A stretch of DNA of 64,000 nt, taken from Parolsenella massiliensis. GTDB taxonomy: Bacteria > Actinomycetota > Coriobacteriia > Coriobacteriales > Atopobiaceae. Shown one piece after another: positions 28,754 to 37,455 of this stretch; position 1 is the stretch's first letter; the number at the start of each line of letters is the position of its first letter. The position numbers were made by a program, and so were the translations under genes. A model generated the notes under the pieces. That model did not search any database, was not told the origin of the DNA, and saw nothing but the letters and a program-made list of their open reading frames with translations. The stretch spans positions 1,233,985-1,297,984 of the forward strand of contig NZ_LT671675.1 in the NCBI RefSeq assembly GCF_900143685.1, given 5' to 3'.

Positions 28754-28797
28754 GTACTCTTGAGTACCGTACTCAACAGTACCGTACTCAAGAGTAC
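28754..28797. promoter_or_regulatory. Three phased 14-bp palindromes (putative operator array)
   Basis: GTACTCTTGAGTAC (28754), GTACTCAACAGTAC (28769) and GTACTCAAGAGTAC (28784) follow each other with an exact 15-bp period. The outer two also form a 17-bp inverted repeat with their flanks. Position 25-68 bp before the ATPase start suggests operator function. Confidence 0.75.
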
Positions 28798-28919
28798 GTG
28801 TAAAGAAAACGCTCGAACGCGATGCCAGCCAAGAATCGCCGCCTGGTTTCTGCGCATTCTCGCGCCCCCCCTGGGGCCGAGAACTGCGTCAGGACCAGAC
28901 GGCGATTGTATGCGGGACG

Positions 28920-29407
28920 CCCCTACCCCTGGTTCTTGAACAGGTTGCGGTTCAGAATCCCAACAGTAAGCATCACCGCATAATAGACGTCCAGGGCGTG
29001 GCGGGTCTCAGCTTTCTCATGCGCACGCCCGTGGCGCGGCACGTGATGAACGATGGGGCACGGCTTGGCGGCTGGGAGCAGTCGTCGCTGCGGGCGTGGA
29101 TGGCAGACGAGCTGCCGGAGCTTTTGCCCAGCGAGCTCGTGAGCAATGTGGTCGCCGTTGACAAGCTGACGAACAACGCGGGCGCCGCAAGGGACGCAAG
29201 CGCGATCACGACAACGAGCGACTTGTCCGCAGGGTTGACGGCCAACCCGTCTATTGGTGGGAGCGCACGCCCTCGGCCGACGGCTCCGAGGGCGAGGCAT
29301 CAACGGCATTCAACCGCGTCATGGCCGACGGCGACGCCTTCAACGGCGTCACCCCCGGCGACGCGCACGCCGAGGACACGTACGTCTTCCCGGGATTTTG
29401 CTTCTAG
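28920..29407 (+). pseudogene. Broken C-terminal part of a DUF6273-like surface protein
   Basis: One frame reads HRIIDVQGVAGLSFLMRTPV, WEQSSLRAWMADELPELLP and VVAVDKLTNNAGAA. After about 29230 a different frame continues VYWWERTPSADGSEGEA, ending VTPGDAHAEDTYVFPGFCF and TAG. These resemble the C-terminal domain found in cell-surface/repeat proteins of this group (DUF6273 type, ending in PGFCF). No start, no signal peptide, and a deletion or frameshift in the middle. Family name is from memory and tentative. Confidence 0.55.
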
Positions 29408-29467
29408 GGACCAAAGGGGAGGACGCGTGCCAAACGTTAGCGTCGGCACCTCGGAAAAGGGGCGTGT

Positions 29468-30937
29468 TCACCGCCCAGAATCTTCGGTTACCCCGCCGCG
29501 CAGCTTCGCCAGGCCACCTGCCGCGAGCAGCGCGACGCACGCAGCGCCAACGGCGGCCTGCTCGGGATAGAAGTCTGCGAAGTCGCGCAGGCGCATGCCG
29601 GTCGTCGCGGGCAGCCACGCGATAAGGGCGGGCACGCCCACGTGAAGCGCCAGGGCCCAGGCGATGCGCACGGCACGCTCGAAGCCGCGCGCTCGCGTCA
29701 TCTTCCGCCGCCAGCGACGGCGCAGCGCGAGCGGCATAGCGCACGCGCCCACGGCAAGCGCATACGCCGCGTCGAACTCGACGTGGACTTCGCGCGACGC
29801 GTCAGCATCCTCCGAGGTTATAGCTGCGTCAGCTTCAAATCCGCGCGCCAGCGACAACACGCCGTCGCCCATGTCCCAAAATGCCCCGTTGCCGCCGACC
29901 ACGTCGTTCTCGTCCGCCATGATCACCACGGCGACGTCCTCCTCGGGAATCACCACCATGCGCGCCACGTAGTTCTCAACGTCGCCGTCATGGGACATCA
30001 CGAGCAAGCCGTCGTCGTCCGCGTACGTGGTCCAGCCCATGCCGTAGAACGTGTCGCCGGCAGGGTCCGGCACGCGATTCCACACCATGCGGTTCACGGC
30101 ATCCGAGCTTACGACACCTCCCCCGTTGTTCAGGTATAGCAGCAGGTAGCTCGCCATGTCGCGAATGCTTGCGCGCACGTAGCCAGAGGCTTGGCCGCCC
30201 CACTCGTCATCATCCTCGCCGTGCGAGAAGCCATCCTCCACGGGAATGCCAAACCAGTCGCGGTGCGCGGGCGTCGCGGAAGCCCTGGGCTCCTCGACCC
30301 CGTCGACCGAGGCGTCATCCATACCGGCGGCATCGAAGATGTTCGCGCGCAGGTAGCTGGCATAGCTCTCACCGCTCACGGACTCAACGATGCGGCCAAG
30401 CAGGTCATAGTTGGCGTTCGCATAGCTAAACTGCCCGTAGCTCTCCCCCACGCTCGCGCGGGCGAGGCTCTCGTAGTAGCCAAAGCCGCTCGTCTGGTTG
30501 AGCAGCATGCGAACCGTCACGTCCGCGGGCACGGCGTAGCCGGGCGCGTAGCGAACCGCCGGAGCGTCAAGGTCTATGAGGCCCTCGTCCACGAGCTGCT
30601 GCACGGCAAGCGCCGTCATGGACTTGGAGAGCGAGCCGATGATGAATGTGTCGTCCGTGCTCTTGACGTCGCCGAATGCCCGCAGGTAGTTGGTGCCACT
30701 TGCACTCACCACCGCCACGGCCATGCCCGGTACCCCAGACGCGGGAAAGGCCTCGTCGAGGTACTCGTCGAGCTGCTCGGCCGTATCCGCGTCCCACGCG
30801 AGGGCCGGGCGCGCCGGGGCGATCGCCGCGAGGAACGCGAACGCCACGAGAATCACGCGGCACGCGTGGCGCACGCGGGGCAGGCGGCGCACGCGGGGCA
30901 CACGGTGCACGCGAGGCGCACAGCACGACGCCGGCAT
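29468..30937 (-). CDS. Serine hydrolase (class C beta-lactamase/PBP4* family) with C-terminal membrane segments
   Basis: 489 residues. The N-terminal hydrophobic stretch CRVILVAFAFLAAIAPARPALA is a signal/anchor. The catalytic domain has SLSK (Ser102, Lys105), YAN (172-174) and a late HDG motif, as in class C beta-lactamases, D,D-peptidases and FmtA-like teichoic acid esterases. Three hydrophobic segments end the protein. It starts 43 bp after the dltX-like stop in the same direction, so it may be read with the dlt operon and act on D-alanyl polymers; that role is inference. The ATG at 30937 has GGGGG upstream; a longer frame up to 31015 overlaps dltX. Confidence 0.82.
   Translation of the reverse strand: MPASCCAPRVHRVPRVRRLPRVRHACRVILVAFAFLAAIAPARPALAWDADTAEQLDEYLDEAFPASGVPGMAVAVVSASGTNYLRAFGDVKSTDDTFIIGSLSKSMTALAVQQLVDEGLIDLDAPAVRYAPGYAVPADVTVRMLLNQTSGFGYYESLARASVGESYGQFSYANANYDLLGRIVESVSGESYASYLRANIFDAAGMDDASVDGVEEPRASATPAHRDWFGIPVEDGFSHGEDDDEWGGQASGYVRASIRDMASYLLLYLNNGGGVVSSDAVNRMVWNRVPDPAGDTFYGMGWTTYADDDGLLVMSHDGDVENYVARMVVIPEEDVAVVIMADENDVVGGNGAFWDMGDGVLSLARGFEADAAITSEDADASREVHVEFDAAYALAVGACAMPLALRRRWRRKMTRARGFERAVRIAWALALHVGVPALIAWLPATTGMRLRDFADFYPEQAAVGAACVALLAAGGLAKLRGGVTEDSGR
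29500..29691. repeat. ~192-bp direct repeat, copy 2 (within the serine hydrolase gene)
   Basis: Intact version of 27008-27199, encoding the last two membrane segments of the hydrolase. Confidence 0.85.
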
Positions 30938-30980
30938 CCGACGTACCCCCAGTACGCCTGCCTCAACGCAGCAGATATCC

Positions 30981-31118
30981 CTAGAACCCGCCATAGATGA
31001 ACTGCACCGGCTCATTCAATCCCGAGAACACCACGAACCACACGAGCGCCGCGCCCGCCACCGCCACGAAGCACGCGGCACCCGCGAGCACAAGGGCACA
31101 CCGCAACCTCTCGCTCAC
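30981..31118 (-). CDS. dltX: DltX-like small membrane protein of the D-alanylation system
   Basis: 45 residues from a GTG that overlaps the dltD TGA by the GTGA arrangement. One transmembrane segment (LVLAGAACFVAVAGAALVWF) is followed by a short tail ending VQFIYGGF. Known DltX peptides are about 50 residues, have one membrane helix and end in a conserved FIYN(E/x)F-type motif; this tail fits well. DltX is needed for D-alanine transfer, working with DltB/DltD. In most Firmicutes it precedes dltA, whereas here it is last. Too short for routine gene calling. Confidence 0.75.
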   Translation of the reverse strand: MSERLRCALVLAGAACFVAVAGAALVWFVVFSGLNEPVQFIYGGF

Positions 31119-32398
31119 TCGGCATCGCTTCCCCACGTCACGCAGTCGTCCTGGCCGCGCCTCTCGTTCACGAAGTCATAGAACGCGTGCTCGATGCGCA
31201 CCCAGCCCTTCCAGCCAGGATGCACCGTGTCGCACAGGAAGTACTTCTCGTACTCATAGCCAGAGAAGTCCGCGTAGCTCGCGCCCGCCTCGTCGCAGAT
31301 GGCGCGGATGCGGTCGTAGTACTCCTGGCGATTGCCGGAGGCCACGTCGCTCACGTCGTACCACGGACCATGTACCGGCAGGATGCAAACGAGCGGCTCG
31401 AAGCCCACCTCGCGGCAGACCTCCAGGAAGCACGACAGGTCCGCGTACTCGTCTTCCGCGTCGTCGAAGTTCTCGAACAGCTCGGGGTCAAACGTGTGGT
31501 TCTTCTCCCAGAACTCGTCGTAGACGCCGTAGTCGTTGTTCGTGCAGGCGGCCTCGCCCTCGGTCTGCGCCTGGGCGAGCAGCGCGTCCCAGTCTGGCTC
31601 CGCGCCGGGCGCTCCCTGGGTGCCGCTCGCCTCGGCAGCTCGACGGGCATCGCTCTTGAGCGGAGCGAGGCCCTCTATGTTCGTGAGGTCGCCACGCAGC
31701 TTCCAAGAGTCCGCGACGGCGAAGGCGGCGTCATCAATCGCATCGAGCGGGGTGTCGTGCGAGGTGGCGGCAAGCTTGTCCTGCCCAACGCCCAACGCCT
31801 CGCAGCGCTGGCGGACGTAGGCCTTCACGTCGCTCGATATCGCGTCACTCTGCATGAACGCGCGGTAAAGCGAGTAGCTGAACTTCGTGTAGAACTTGTT
31901 CTCGTCGCCCGCGCCCTTGAAGAACCACTGCGGCGAGACCACGATCATCACCTTCTTGTTCGCGACCTTGCCGCTCGACCCATACGCGCCCGCGGCGATG
32001 GCCTGCCACAGGCTCTGGTCATACCCCTCGCCCACGTAGGTCATGTCCACGCCAGCCCCGGACTCGCCAAACACGGACTGCGGACACATGCTCACGCGCC
32101 CCTTCGAGATGTACCACTCCGAGGAGCCAAAGCACAGATAGCCATCGGCGGACATGTTCGCCGTGACGAAGTCCACGTTCTCAGACTTGCCCGTGGCATA
32201 TACGTAGTCATAGAGGCGGCCGTCGTCGCGAGCGCCGTTGCCCGGCAGCACGAGCTTGTCGAACACAACGAGCCCCAGGCCAAAGGCCACGATACCCACG
32301 CACACCGCAAGCAGCAGCGCCATGCCGCTCACGCGGGGCGGTGCAAGCCGCTCGCGAAGAGCCGCGATCGGACCCTTCCGTCTGCTAGTCCCAGCCAA
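31115..32398 (-). CDS. dltD: D-alanyl transfer protein DltD
   Basis: About 427 residues. An N-terminal membrane anchor (MALLLAVCVGIVAFGLGLVV) is followed by an extracellular SGNH-like hydrolase domain: GSSEWY carries the nucleophile serine, PQWFF is typical, and DTVHPGWKGW supplies the Asp-x-x-His pair. DltD passes D-alanine to teichoic acid-type polymers outside the cell. I choose the TTG at 32398 because GGGGA precedes it; it overlaps the dltB stop by 14 bp, as in tight operons. Confidence 0.92.
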   Translation of the reverse strand: MAGTSRRKGPIAALRERLAPPRVSGMALLLAVCVGIVAFGLGLVVFDKLVLPGNGARDDGRLYDYVYATGKSENVDFVTANMSADGYLCFGSSEWYISKGRVSMCPQSVFGESGAGVDMTYVGEGYDQSLWQAIAAGAYGSSGKVANKKVMIVVSPQWFFKGAGDENKFYTKFSYSLYRAFMQSDAISSDVKAYVRQRCEALGVGQDKLAATSHDTPLDAIDDAAFAVADSWKLRGDLTNIEGLAPLKSDARRAAEASGTQGAPGAEPDWDALLAQAQTEGEAACTNNDYGVYDEFWEKNHTFDPELFENFDDAEDEYADLSCFLEVCREVGFEPLVCILPVHGPWYDVSDVASGNRQEYYDRIRAICDEAGASYADFSGYEYEKYFLCDTVHPGWKGWVRIEHAFYDFVNERRGQDDCVTWGSDAE

Positions 32399-33539
32399 GG
32401 AGCATCCCCACCTGTCCCGAGAAGATCGCAAATCCGAGGAATACGAGCGTCTGCGTGAGCGCCCACGAGAGCACGCGCAGCCACGCCTCCTGGCGATGCG
32501 CGCGCCAGAACTTCGAGCGCTTCTGGACCGTCTGCGTCACCGCGAGAAGAAGCCCGTGGTAGAGGCCATAGATGATGTAGTCCCACGCAAGCCCGTGCCA
32601 GAAACCCATCACGAGCATGTCCACGATGAAGGCGCACTGCGCCACGCGCAGCCGCCCGCCGCGGATGAACTTGCGACGCATGGCAAAGCGCGTGAAGCGC
32701 ATGAACACGAAGTCGCGAAACCACGTGGACAGCGTGATGTGCCAGCGGTTCCAGAAGTCGATGATGTCCGTGGCCAGAAATGGCGCACGGAAGTTACGCG
32801 GGCAGCGAATGCCTAGGCAGTAGCTCGCGCCCATGGCCATGAGAGAGTAGCCCTGGAAGTCAAAGAAGAGATAGATGCCGTAGACGAGCGCCGTCTGCAG
32901 CTGCTGGAGGGCGTCGCCCGTGGCGCTGGGCGCGTAGACGCGATGCACCCATGTGGCGATGACGACCTTGTAGAGCGCGCCGGCGAGGAGCAGCAGGATG
33001 CCACGCGCGAGAAGCCCGGCGTAGGCGTCGCGGTCTGGCGTGGCGTGGGCGTCCGCGATGAAGCGGCGGCTGCGGTCGATGGGACCCGAGCTCATCTGCG
33101 GGAAGAACAGCAGGAAGTAGAGCCAGTCCTCCAGGCCCAGGTCTGCGCGGGCGATGAGCCCGTCTCGCACCTCAATCACGATCTGGGTTGCCTTGAACGT
33201 GATGTAGCTGATGCCCACGAAGCCCCAAAGCCCCAGGTCAACGATGGAGGTGACCTTGTAGGTGACGAGCGGCGCCAGCGTGGCCAGCACGGCCACGGCG
33301 TAGCGGGTACGGCTCTTGGGCGCGCGGGCGAGCTGCATCACGGCGATGCGCGAGAGTGCGAGGAACGCCAGAAGGGCCACGAGCTGGCCTGGCGTCTTGA
33401 AGAAGACGCAGGCGAGGAAGGCCACCGAGGCGGCGAGCCCATAGTGGCGAAGTGTGTGGCCGGACAGGCCGATGGCCGCGGCCACGCCCACGGTGGGCAC
33501 GAGCAGCACGAAGAAGCTTGGGTCTGCGAACAGGGTCAT
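32385..33539 (-). CDS. dltB: D-alanine export protein DltB (MBOAT)
   Basis: 384 residues, polytopic membrane O-acyltransferase. FWNRWHITLSTWFRDFVF and the GFWHGLAWDYIIYGLYHG segment with the catalytic histidine are diagnostic. DltB accepts D-alanine from DltC at the cytoplasmic face and moves it across the membrane. Second-last of the dlt genes transcribed, 22 bp after dltC. Confidence 0.95.
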   Translation of the reverse strand: MTLFADPSFFVLLVPTVGVAAAIGLSGHTLRHYGLAASVAFLACVFFKTPGQLVALLAFLALSRIAVMQLARAPKSRTRYAVAVLATLAPLVTYKVTSIVDLGLWGFVGISYITFKATQIVIEVRDGLIARADLGLEDWLYFLLFFPQMSSGPIDRSRRFIADAHATPDRDAYAGLLARGILLLLAGALYKVVIATWVHRVYAPSATGDALQQLQTALVYGIYLFFDFQGYSLMAMGASYCLGIRCPRNFRAPFLATDIIDFWNRWHITLSTWFRDFVFMRFTRFAMRRKFIRGGRLRVAQCAFIVDMLVMGFWHGLAWDYIIYGLYHGLLLAVTQTVQKRSKFWRAHRQEAWLRVLSWALTQTLVFLGFAIFSGQVGMLLGWD

Positions 33540-33561
33540 GGGTGAGCGTCTCTTCCGCCGG

Positions 33562-33810
33562 CTAGAGGCGCTTGGCCACCTGGGCCACGATCTTGTTGGC
33601 CGTGTTCATCTCGGAGCGCTCCACCTCGGTGGGTGCGATGGAGACGCCAAGCTCCTCCTCGAGGCTCACGAGCAGCTCGATGGCGGCCATGGAGTCAAGA
33701 AAGCCGAGCTCAAAGAGGTCCTCGTCCAGGTGGTCGCGAACGGCCGGGTCTCCGGAGACGTCCTCGAGGAGGTCGAGGACGCGGGTGCGTACGTCGTCGG
33801 TCTGTGCCAT
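33562..33810 (-). CDS. dltC: D-alanyl carrier protein DltC
   Basis: 82 residues, an acyl-carrier-type protein. LGFLDSMAAIELLVSLEEEL holds the Asp-Ser pair whose serine takes phosphopantetheine. It carries D-alanine from DltA to DltB. AAAGGAAAG precedes the ATG at 33810. It follows dltA by 78 bp. Confidence 0.95.
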   Translation of the reverse strand: MAQTDDVRTRVLDLLEDVSGDPAVRDHLDEDLFELGFLDSMAAIELLVSLEEELGVSIAPTEVERSEMNTANKIVAQVAKRL

Positions 33811-33888
33811 GGGTATCGCTTTCCTTTCTTTGGGGGGTGTGGGGCGGAGGGGGCCGCGGGGCGGGGTCCGTGGATGGGCGCGGCGGCG

Positions 33889-35451
33889 CTAGCGCGAGAC
33901 GCTCTCCGCGAGGGCCTTTCGGTCTGCCTTGCCATTTGCGTTCAGGGGCATGTCGGCCAGGATGCGCACCTGCCGCGGGACCATGTAGGCGGGCAGGGTC
34001 TTGGCGAGCTCGGCCTTGAGCGCGCGAGCCACGGAAAAGTCGCCGCCCTCGGGCGCACCGGGCCCCACAACGACGAACGCGCACAGGCTCGAGATGCGTC
34101 CCGCGCGCGTGGCCGGCACCACGACGGCGTGCCGCACGTACGAGACGTTCTCGATCGCACCCTCCACCTCGCCGAGTTCGATGCGAAAGCCGTTGAGCTT
34201 CACGAGGGAGTCGAGGCGCCCCACGCAGTGCAGCAGGCCCTCCTCGTCAATAAAGCCCAGGTCACCGGTGCGGTAGCCACGGATTGGCGTTCCGTCTGCC
34301 AGCGTGGTGGCAAAGAAGGCCGCAGAGGTCTTCTCGGGGTTCTCGTAGTAGCCGCGAGCGACCGTGTCGCCACGGATGATGATCTCGCCGGTCTCGCCCA
34401 CGGGGACGGGCTCGCCCGTCTCGTGGCTCACGATCGAAAGCTCCGTGCCCGTGCGGGGCCATCCTACGGGCAGCGCGGCGGCGTCTGCGAGCATGGTGTC
34501 CGTCACCTCGCAGCACGTGACGGCCACCGTGGACTCCGTGGGGCCGTAGGTGTTTGCGATCGTGGCCGCCGGGAAGCGGAGGCGCAGCTTCCCGGCCGTG
34601 GTGTGATGGAGCGTCTCGCCGCAGAAGAGCAGCAGGCACAGGCGCGGAAGGAGCGCGGCGGCAAAGGACGGGTCTGCCAGGCAGGCATCGGCGAACGACG
34701 GCGTGGAGACCCACACGTCGACGCCCGAGCCGGCCAGGTCCGCGAAGAGCCTGCGGTAGTCTGAGAGCTCGAAGGCGTCGATCGCGTACAGGCAGCCGCC
34801 CGTGGTAAGCGCGCCCACGAGCTCGAACTCCGAGAGGTCAAACGAGTAGTTCGCCTGGTCAAGGAAGGTTCGGCCACCTTCGCGAATGACGGGAAAGCCC
34901 ACAAGCCAGCTGCGGAAGTTCGCGACGTTGGTTTGCGTCACCTCGATGCCCTTGGGGCGCCCCGTGGAGCCCGACGTGAAGATGATGTACTGCGTCTGCT
35001 CGCCGGAAACCCATGTCTCTCGAGGTAGCGGGCGTGGTGCGTCTGGCGTGCGAGTGCTCACGAGGTCGCTGGCATCGATGAGGCAAACTCCCGACAGAAC
35101 GCCGGCGAGCGCCTCGGGAATGTCGCAGGCGGCCACGAGGACCGCGCCTTCGATCTGTCCGGCGATGTTGGCGACGCGCTGAGCGGGCAGCTCGGCATCC
35201 ACGGGCACGTAGGCATGGCCGCTCATGAGGCACGCAAGCAGGCACTCGACCGTGAGCGCCGACTTTGGTCCAAGCACGAGCACGGGGCCGCGGCCGGGAA
35301 TATCTGCAAGCCCGCTGGCAATGGCGCAGACGTTTGCCCACAGTTGGCCATAGCTTGTCTCAGCCTCACTCGCCGAGCGAAACGCCAGCGCGTCTGGATG
35401 GGTGGCAGCCGTCTTCTCGACGGCATCTAGCAGCACGTTCGTCTCCGTCAT
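33889..35451 (-). CDS. dltA: D-alanine--D-alanyl carrier protein ligase DltA
   Basis: 520 residues, ANL-superfamily adenylating enzyme. IIFTSGSTGRPKGIE is the P-loop (A3), with NTYGPTESTVAVT (A5), YRTGDLGFID (A7) and the hinge followed by LNANGKADRKAL with the A10 lysine. It adenylates D-alanine and loads DltC. The ATG at 35451 has AAGG upstream; about 100 more in-frame codons upstream run through an inverted-repeat element and are rejected. First gene of dltA-C-B-D-X. Confidence 0.95.
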   Translation of the reverse strand: MTETNVLLDAVEKTAATHPDALAFRSASEAETSYGQLWANVCAIASGLADIPGRGPVLVLGPKSALTVECLLACLMSGHAYVPVDAELPAQRVANIAGQIEGAVLVAACDIPEALAGVLSGVCLIDASDLVSTRTPDAPRPLPRETWVSGEQTQYIIFTSGSTGRPKGIEVTQTNVANFRSWLVGFPVIREGGRTFLDQANYSFDLSEFELVGALTTGGCLYAIDAFELSDYRRLFADLAGSGVDVWVSTPSFADACLADPSFAAALLPRLCLLLFCGETLHHTTAGKLRLRFPAATIANTYGPTESTVAVTCCEVTDTMLADAAALPVGWPRTGTELSIVSHETGEPVPVGETGEIIIRGDTVARGYYENPEKTSAAFFATTLADGTPIRGYRTGDLGFIDEEGLLHCVGRLDSLVKLNGFRIELGEVEGAIENVSYVRHAVVVPATRAGRISSLCAFVVVGPGAPEGGDFSVARALKAELAKTLPAYMVPRQVRILADMPLNANGKADRKALAESVSR

Positions 35452-35538
35452 TCTTGCCTTGGCCTGCGATTCCTGTCCGCTATTGGCAATTCGGACACAT
35501 TTTCGGTCCATCACAGGCGGCGAGCACGGACCCCGAGC

Positions 35539-35565
35539 ATCCCTTGCAAAGTCCTTGCAAGGGAT
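35539..35565. promoter_or_regulatory. Palindrome upstream of dltA (possible operator)
   Basis: ATCCCTTGCAA and TTGCAAGGGAT are perfect 11-bp arms around a 5-bp spacer, 88 bp before the dltA ATG. No T-run follows on either strand, so a protein-binding site is more likely than a terminator. Confidence 0.5.
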
Positions 35566-35634
35566 AAAGCTAGCTGAAAGAAATTGGCGGATATGCCGAA
35601 AGGGCTCCGCCGGGGCAGGGCCGGTTCTTAGCGC

Positions 35635-35759
35635 GCTAAGTGAGCGGGCAAAACGGGATATCGCGAGTAGCCCAATCTGCGACACGCCGTCTACCTGCGG
35701 CTTTGTACCAGCAAGACGCTCGTCCACTCGGCAAGTTGCGATTTGCCCGCTCACTTAGC
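35635..35759. repeat. Intergenic inverted-repeat element B
   Basis: Perfect 18-bp arms GCTAAGTGAGCGGGCAAA (35635-35652) and its complement at 35742-35759 enclose 89 bp. The core has CCAATCT followed by CGTCTACC at 35688-35695, in the same relative place as in elements A and C. Confidence 0.8.
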
Positions 35760-36038
35760 CCATTTGTCATCAAACGGGGTCACGGGCTCGCGATCCTCGT
35801 CCTGCCTGCGAACGCCAAAGGGAACAATATCGCGGTAGATCAGGCGATGGTGGTCGTCGCGCCACTCGTCATCGTGGTAGTGGCCAAAGAACCAGGTACG
35901 GTAGGCGAGCTTGGCATCAATCTCGCCACGATAGTTCTGAATGGCATCGTCATCGAACTGCCGGTCGCACTCAGTACTCCATTTCCGACTCGCGTCACGC
36001 CCGCTCCGTGGTAGCAGGCGTATCTGAGGCTGAAACAA
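35751..36038 (-). pseudogene. C-terminal fragment of a calcineurin-like metallophosphoesterase
   Basis: The frame includes KWSTECDRQFDDDAIQNY, then LAYRTWFFGHYHDDEW and HHRLIYRDIVPFG. The GHYH motif is the last metal-binding block of the family and is normally preceded by about 150-200 residues with the other metal ligands, which are absent. It lies between elements B and C, and its stop codon is inside element B. A broken gene. Confidence 0.65.
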
Positions 36039-36047
36039 CTAAGGGAC

Positions 36048-36180
36048 CCCAAAAGGCGAGCAGTTAATTCTCGTGGTCCTGAGCAGCCAGTATTGACGCA
36101 CCTCGTCTACCAACAGTTTTACTCGGACGATTTGTCCGCCTACTCCGAAGATCGCGATATAACTGCTCACCTTTGGGGGG
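36048..36180. repeat. Intergenic inverted-repeat element C
   Basis: Imperfect arms, about 36048-36068 and 36159-36180 (shared GAGCAGTTA and CCCCAAA-GG), with one gap and one mismatch. The core has CCAGTATT (36088-36095) and CGTCTACC (36105-36112). Confidence 0.72.
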
Positions 36181-36220
36181 GTGCGTCCGTCTTGAAGACA
36201 AAACGCGGCGTCTCGAATAC

Positions 36221-36257
36221 AAAATAAGCCCCGACAGATGCCAGTCTGCCGGGGCTT
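36221..36257 (-). terminator. Intrinsic terminator of argF
   Basis: AAGCCCCG-x-CAGA (36226) pairs with TCTG-x-CGGGGCTT (36257) around a 6-nt loop, followed on the minus strand by ATTTTG. It lies 26 bp past the argF stop. Confidence 0.85.
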
Positions 36258-36282
36258 GCAAGCAGGGACGAGCGGACCTGCG

Positions 36283-37311
36283 TTACTTCAGCGTGGCGTA
36301 CATGACGGCCTTGATGGAGTGCATGCGGTTCTCGGCCTCATCAAAGACGACGGACTTCTCGGACTCGAAGACCTCGTCGGTGACCTCCATCTCGGCGATG
36401 CCAAACTTCTCGTTGACCTCGACGGCCGTCGTGGTGTTGAGGTCGTGGAAGCTCGGCAGGCAGTGCATGAAGATGGCGCCCGGCGCGGCCTTGGCCATGG
36501 CGGCGGCGTTCACCTGATACGGGCTCAGCAGCTTGATGCGCTCGCCCCAGAGGTCGGCGGACTCGCCCATGGAGACCCAGATGTCGGTGTAGACCACCGT
36601 GGTGCCGGCAAGGCCCTCGTCCAGGTCCTCGGTGAGCGTGATGGTGCAGTCGTTCTGCGCGGCGATTTCGCGGCACTGCTCGACAAGCGCGGCATCGGGC
36701 ATCTGGGCGGCCGGGCCGCAGGCGCAGAAGTCGATGCCCAGCTTGGCGCAGACGACCATGAGCGAGTTGCCCACGTTGTTGCCGGCGTCACCCATGAACG
36801 TGAGTTTGTTGCCGGCGAGCTTGCCGGTGTGCTCGCGCACGGTGAGCATGTCGGCAATCATCTGCGTGGGGTGGAACTCGGTGGTGAGGCCGTTCCAGAC
36901 GGGCACGCCGGCGTTGGCGGCGAGGTCCTCGACGATCGACTGGGCAAAGCCACGGTACTCGATGCCGTCATACATGCGGCCGAGCACGCGCGCCGTGTCC
37001 TCGATGGACTCCTTCTTGCCCATCTGCGAGCTCTTGGGATCCAGGTAGGTGACGCCCATGCCCAGGTCCATGGCGCCCACCTCGAAGCTGCAGCGCGTGC
37101 GCGTGGAGGTCTTCTCGAACAGCAGCACGACGTTCTTGCCGTGCAGCCAGTCATGCGCCTCGCCGGCCTTCTTCATGGCCTTGAGCTCGGCGGCAAGGTC
37201 GATGAGGTAGAGGATCTCGTCGGTGGAGTAGTCGAGCAGCTTAAGGAAGTTACGGCCGGAGAGGTCGACGCCCTTGGCTGCGTACGTCTCGTCTGCCTTC
37301 GTGTGGTTCAT
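36283..37311 (-). CDS. argF: Ornithine carbamoyltransferase
   Basis: 342 residues, full length. [18 protein letters not shown] binds carbamoyl phosphate, [11 protein letters not shown] follows, and HCLPSFHD carries the catalytic cysteine for ornithine binding. The enzyme interconverts ornithine plus carbamoyl phosphate with citrulline. Next to arginine deiminase it probably works in the catabolic direction (arcB role), yielding carbamoyl phosphate for ATP. ATG at 37311 with GAGGGG upstream, own promoter, own terminator. Confidence 0.95.
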   Translation of the reverse strand: MNHTKADETYAAKGVDLSGRNFLKLLDYSTDEILYLIDLAAELKAMKKAGEAHDWLHGKNVVLLFEKTSTRTRCSFEVGAMDLGMGVTYLDPKSSQMGKKESIEDTARVLGRMYDGIEYRGFAQSIVEDLAANAGVPVWNGLTTEFHPTQMIADMLTVREHTGKLAGNKLTFMGDAGNNVGNSLMVVCAKLGIDFCACGPAAQMPDAALVEQCREIAAQNDCTITLTEDLDEGLAGTTVVYTDIWVSMGESADLWGERIKLLSPYQVNAAAMAKAAPGAIFMHCLPSFHDLNTTTAVEVNEKFGIAEMEVTDEVFESEKSVVFDEAENRMHSIKAVMYATLK

Positions 37312-37395
37312 GGTATCCCCTCTCGCGGCGCTTAGCGTCGGTTGCGTTGTTATTCAGATTCTTGCATAAATCATCGCGGAATCTAATGTTTTGTG

Positions 37396-37424
37396 ATTAT
37401 AGACACTCTATCTACGCGATACAA
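37396..37424 (-). promoter_or_regulatory. Promoter of argF
   Basis: TTGTAT and TATAAT on the minus strand, exactly 17 bp apart, 85 bp before the ATG. Downstream AGATTC and GAATCT form an inverted repeat that could serve a regulator. Confidence 0.7.
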
Positions 37425-37455
37425 GCGATACGGGCAATCAAGGCGTGGACAGCTC

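Noticed and set aside
28754-28797. Short regularly spaced repeats that might be a mini CRISPR
   Set aside because: Only 14-bp palindromes with a 1-bp spacer, three units, no cas genes; operator-like instead.
30191-31000. 269-codon plus-strand frame opposite the serine hydrolase
   Set aside because: Antisense to a gene with visible SxxK and YxN motifs; no family match.
35452-35754. N-terminal extension of dltA by about 100 residues
   Set aside because: Composition is unlike DltA and the extension crosses element B; ATG at 35451 gives the normal length.
36064-36261. 65-codon minus-strand frame near argF
   Set aside because: Covers the argF terminator and element C; Arg/Ser-rich with no start signal.
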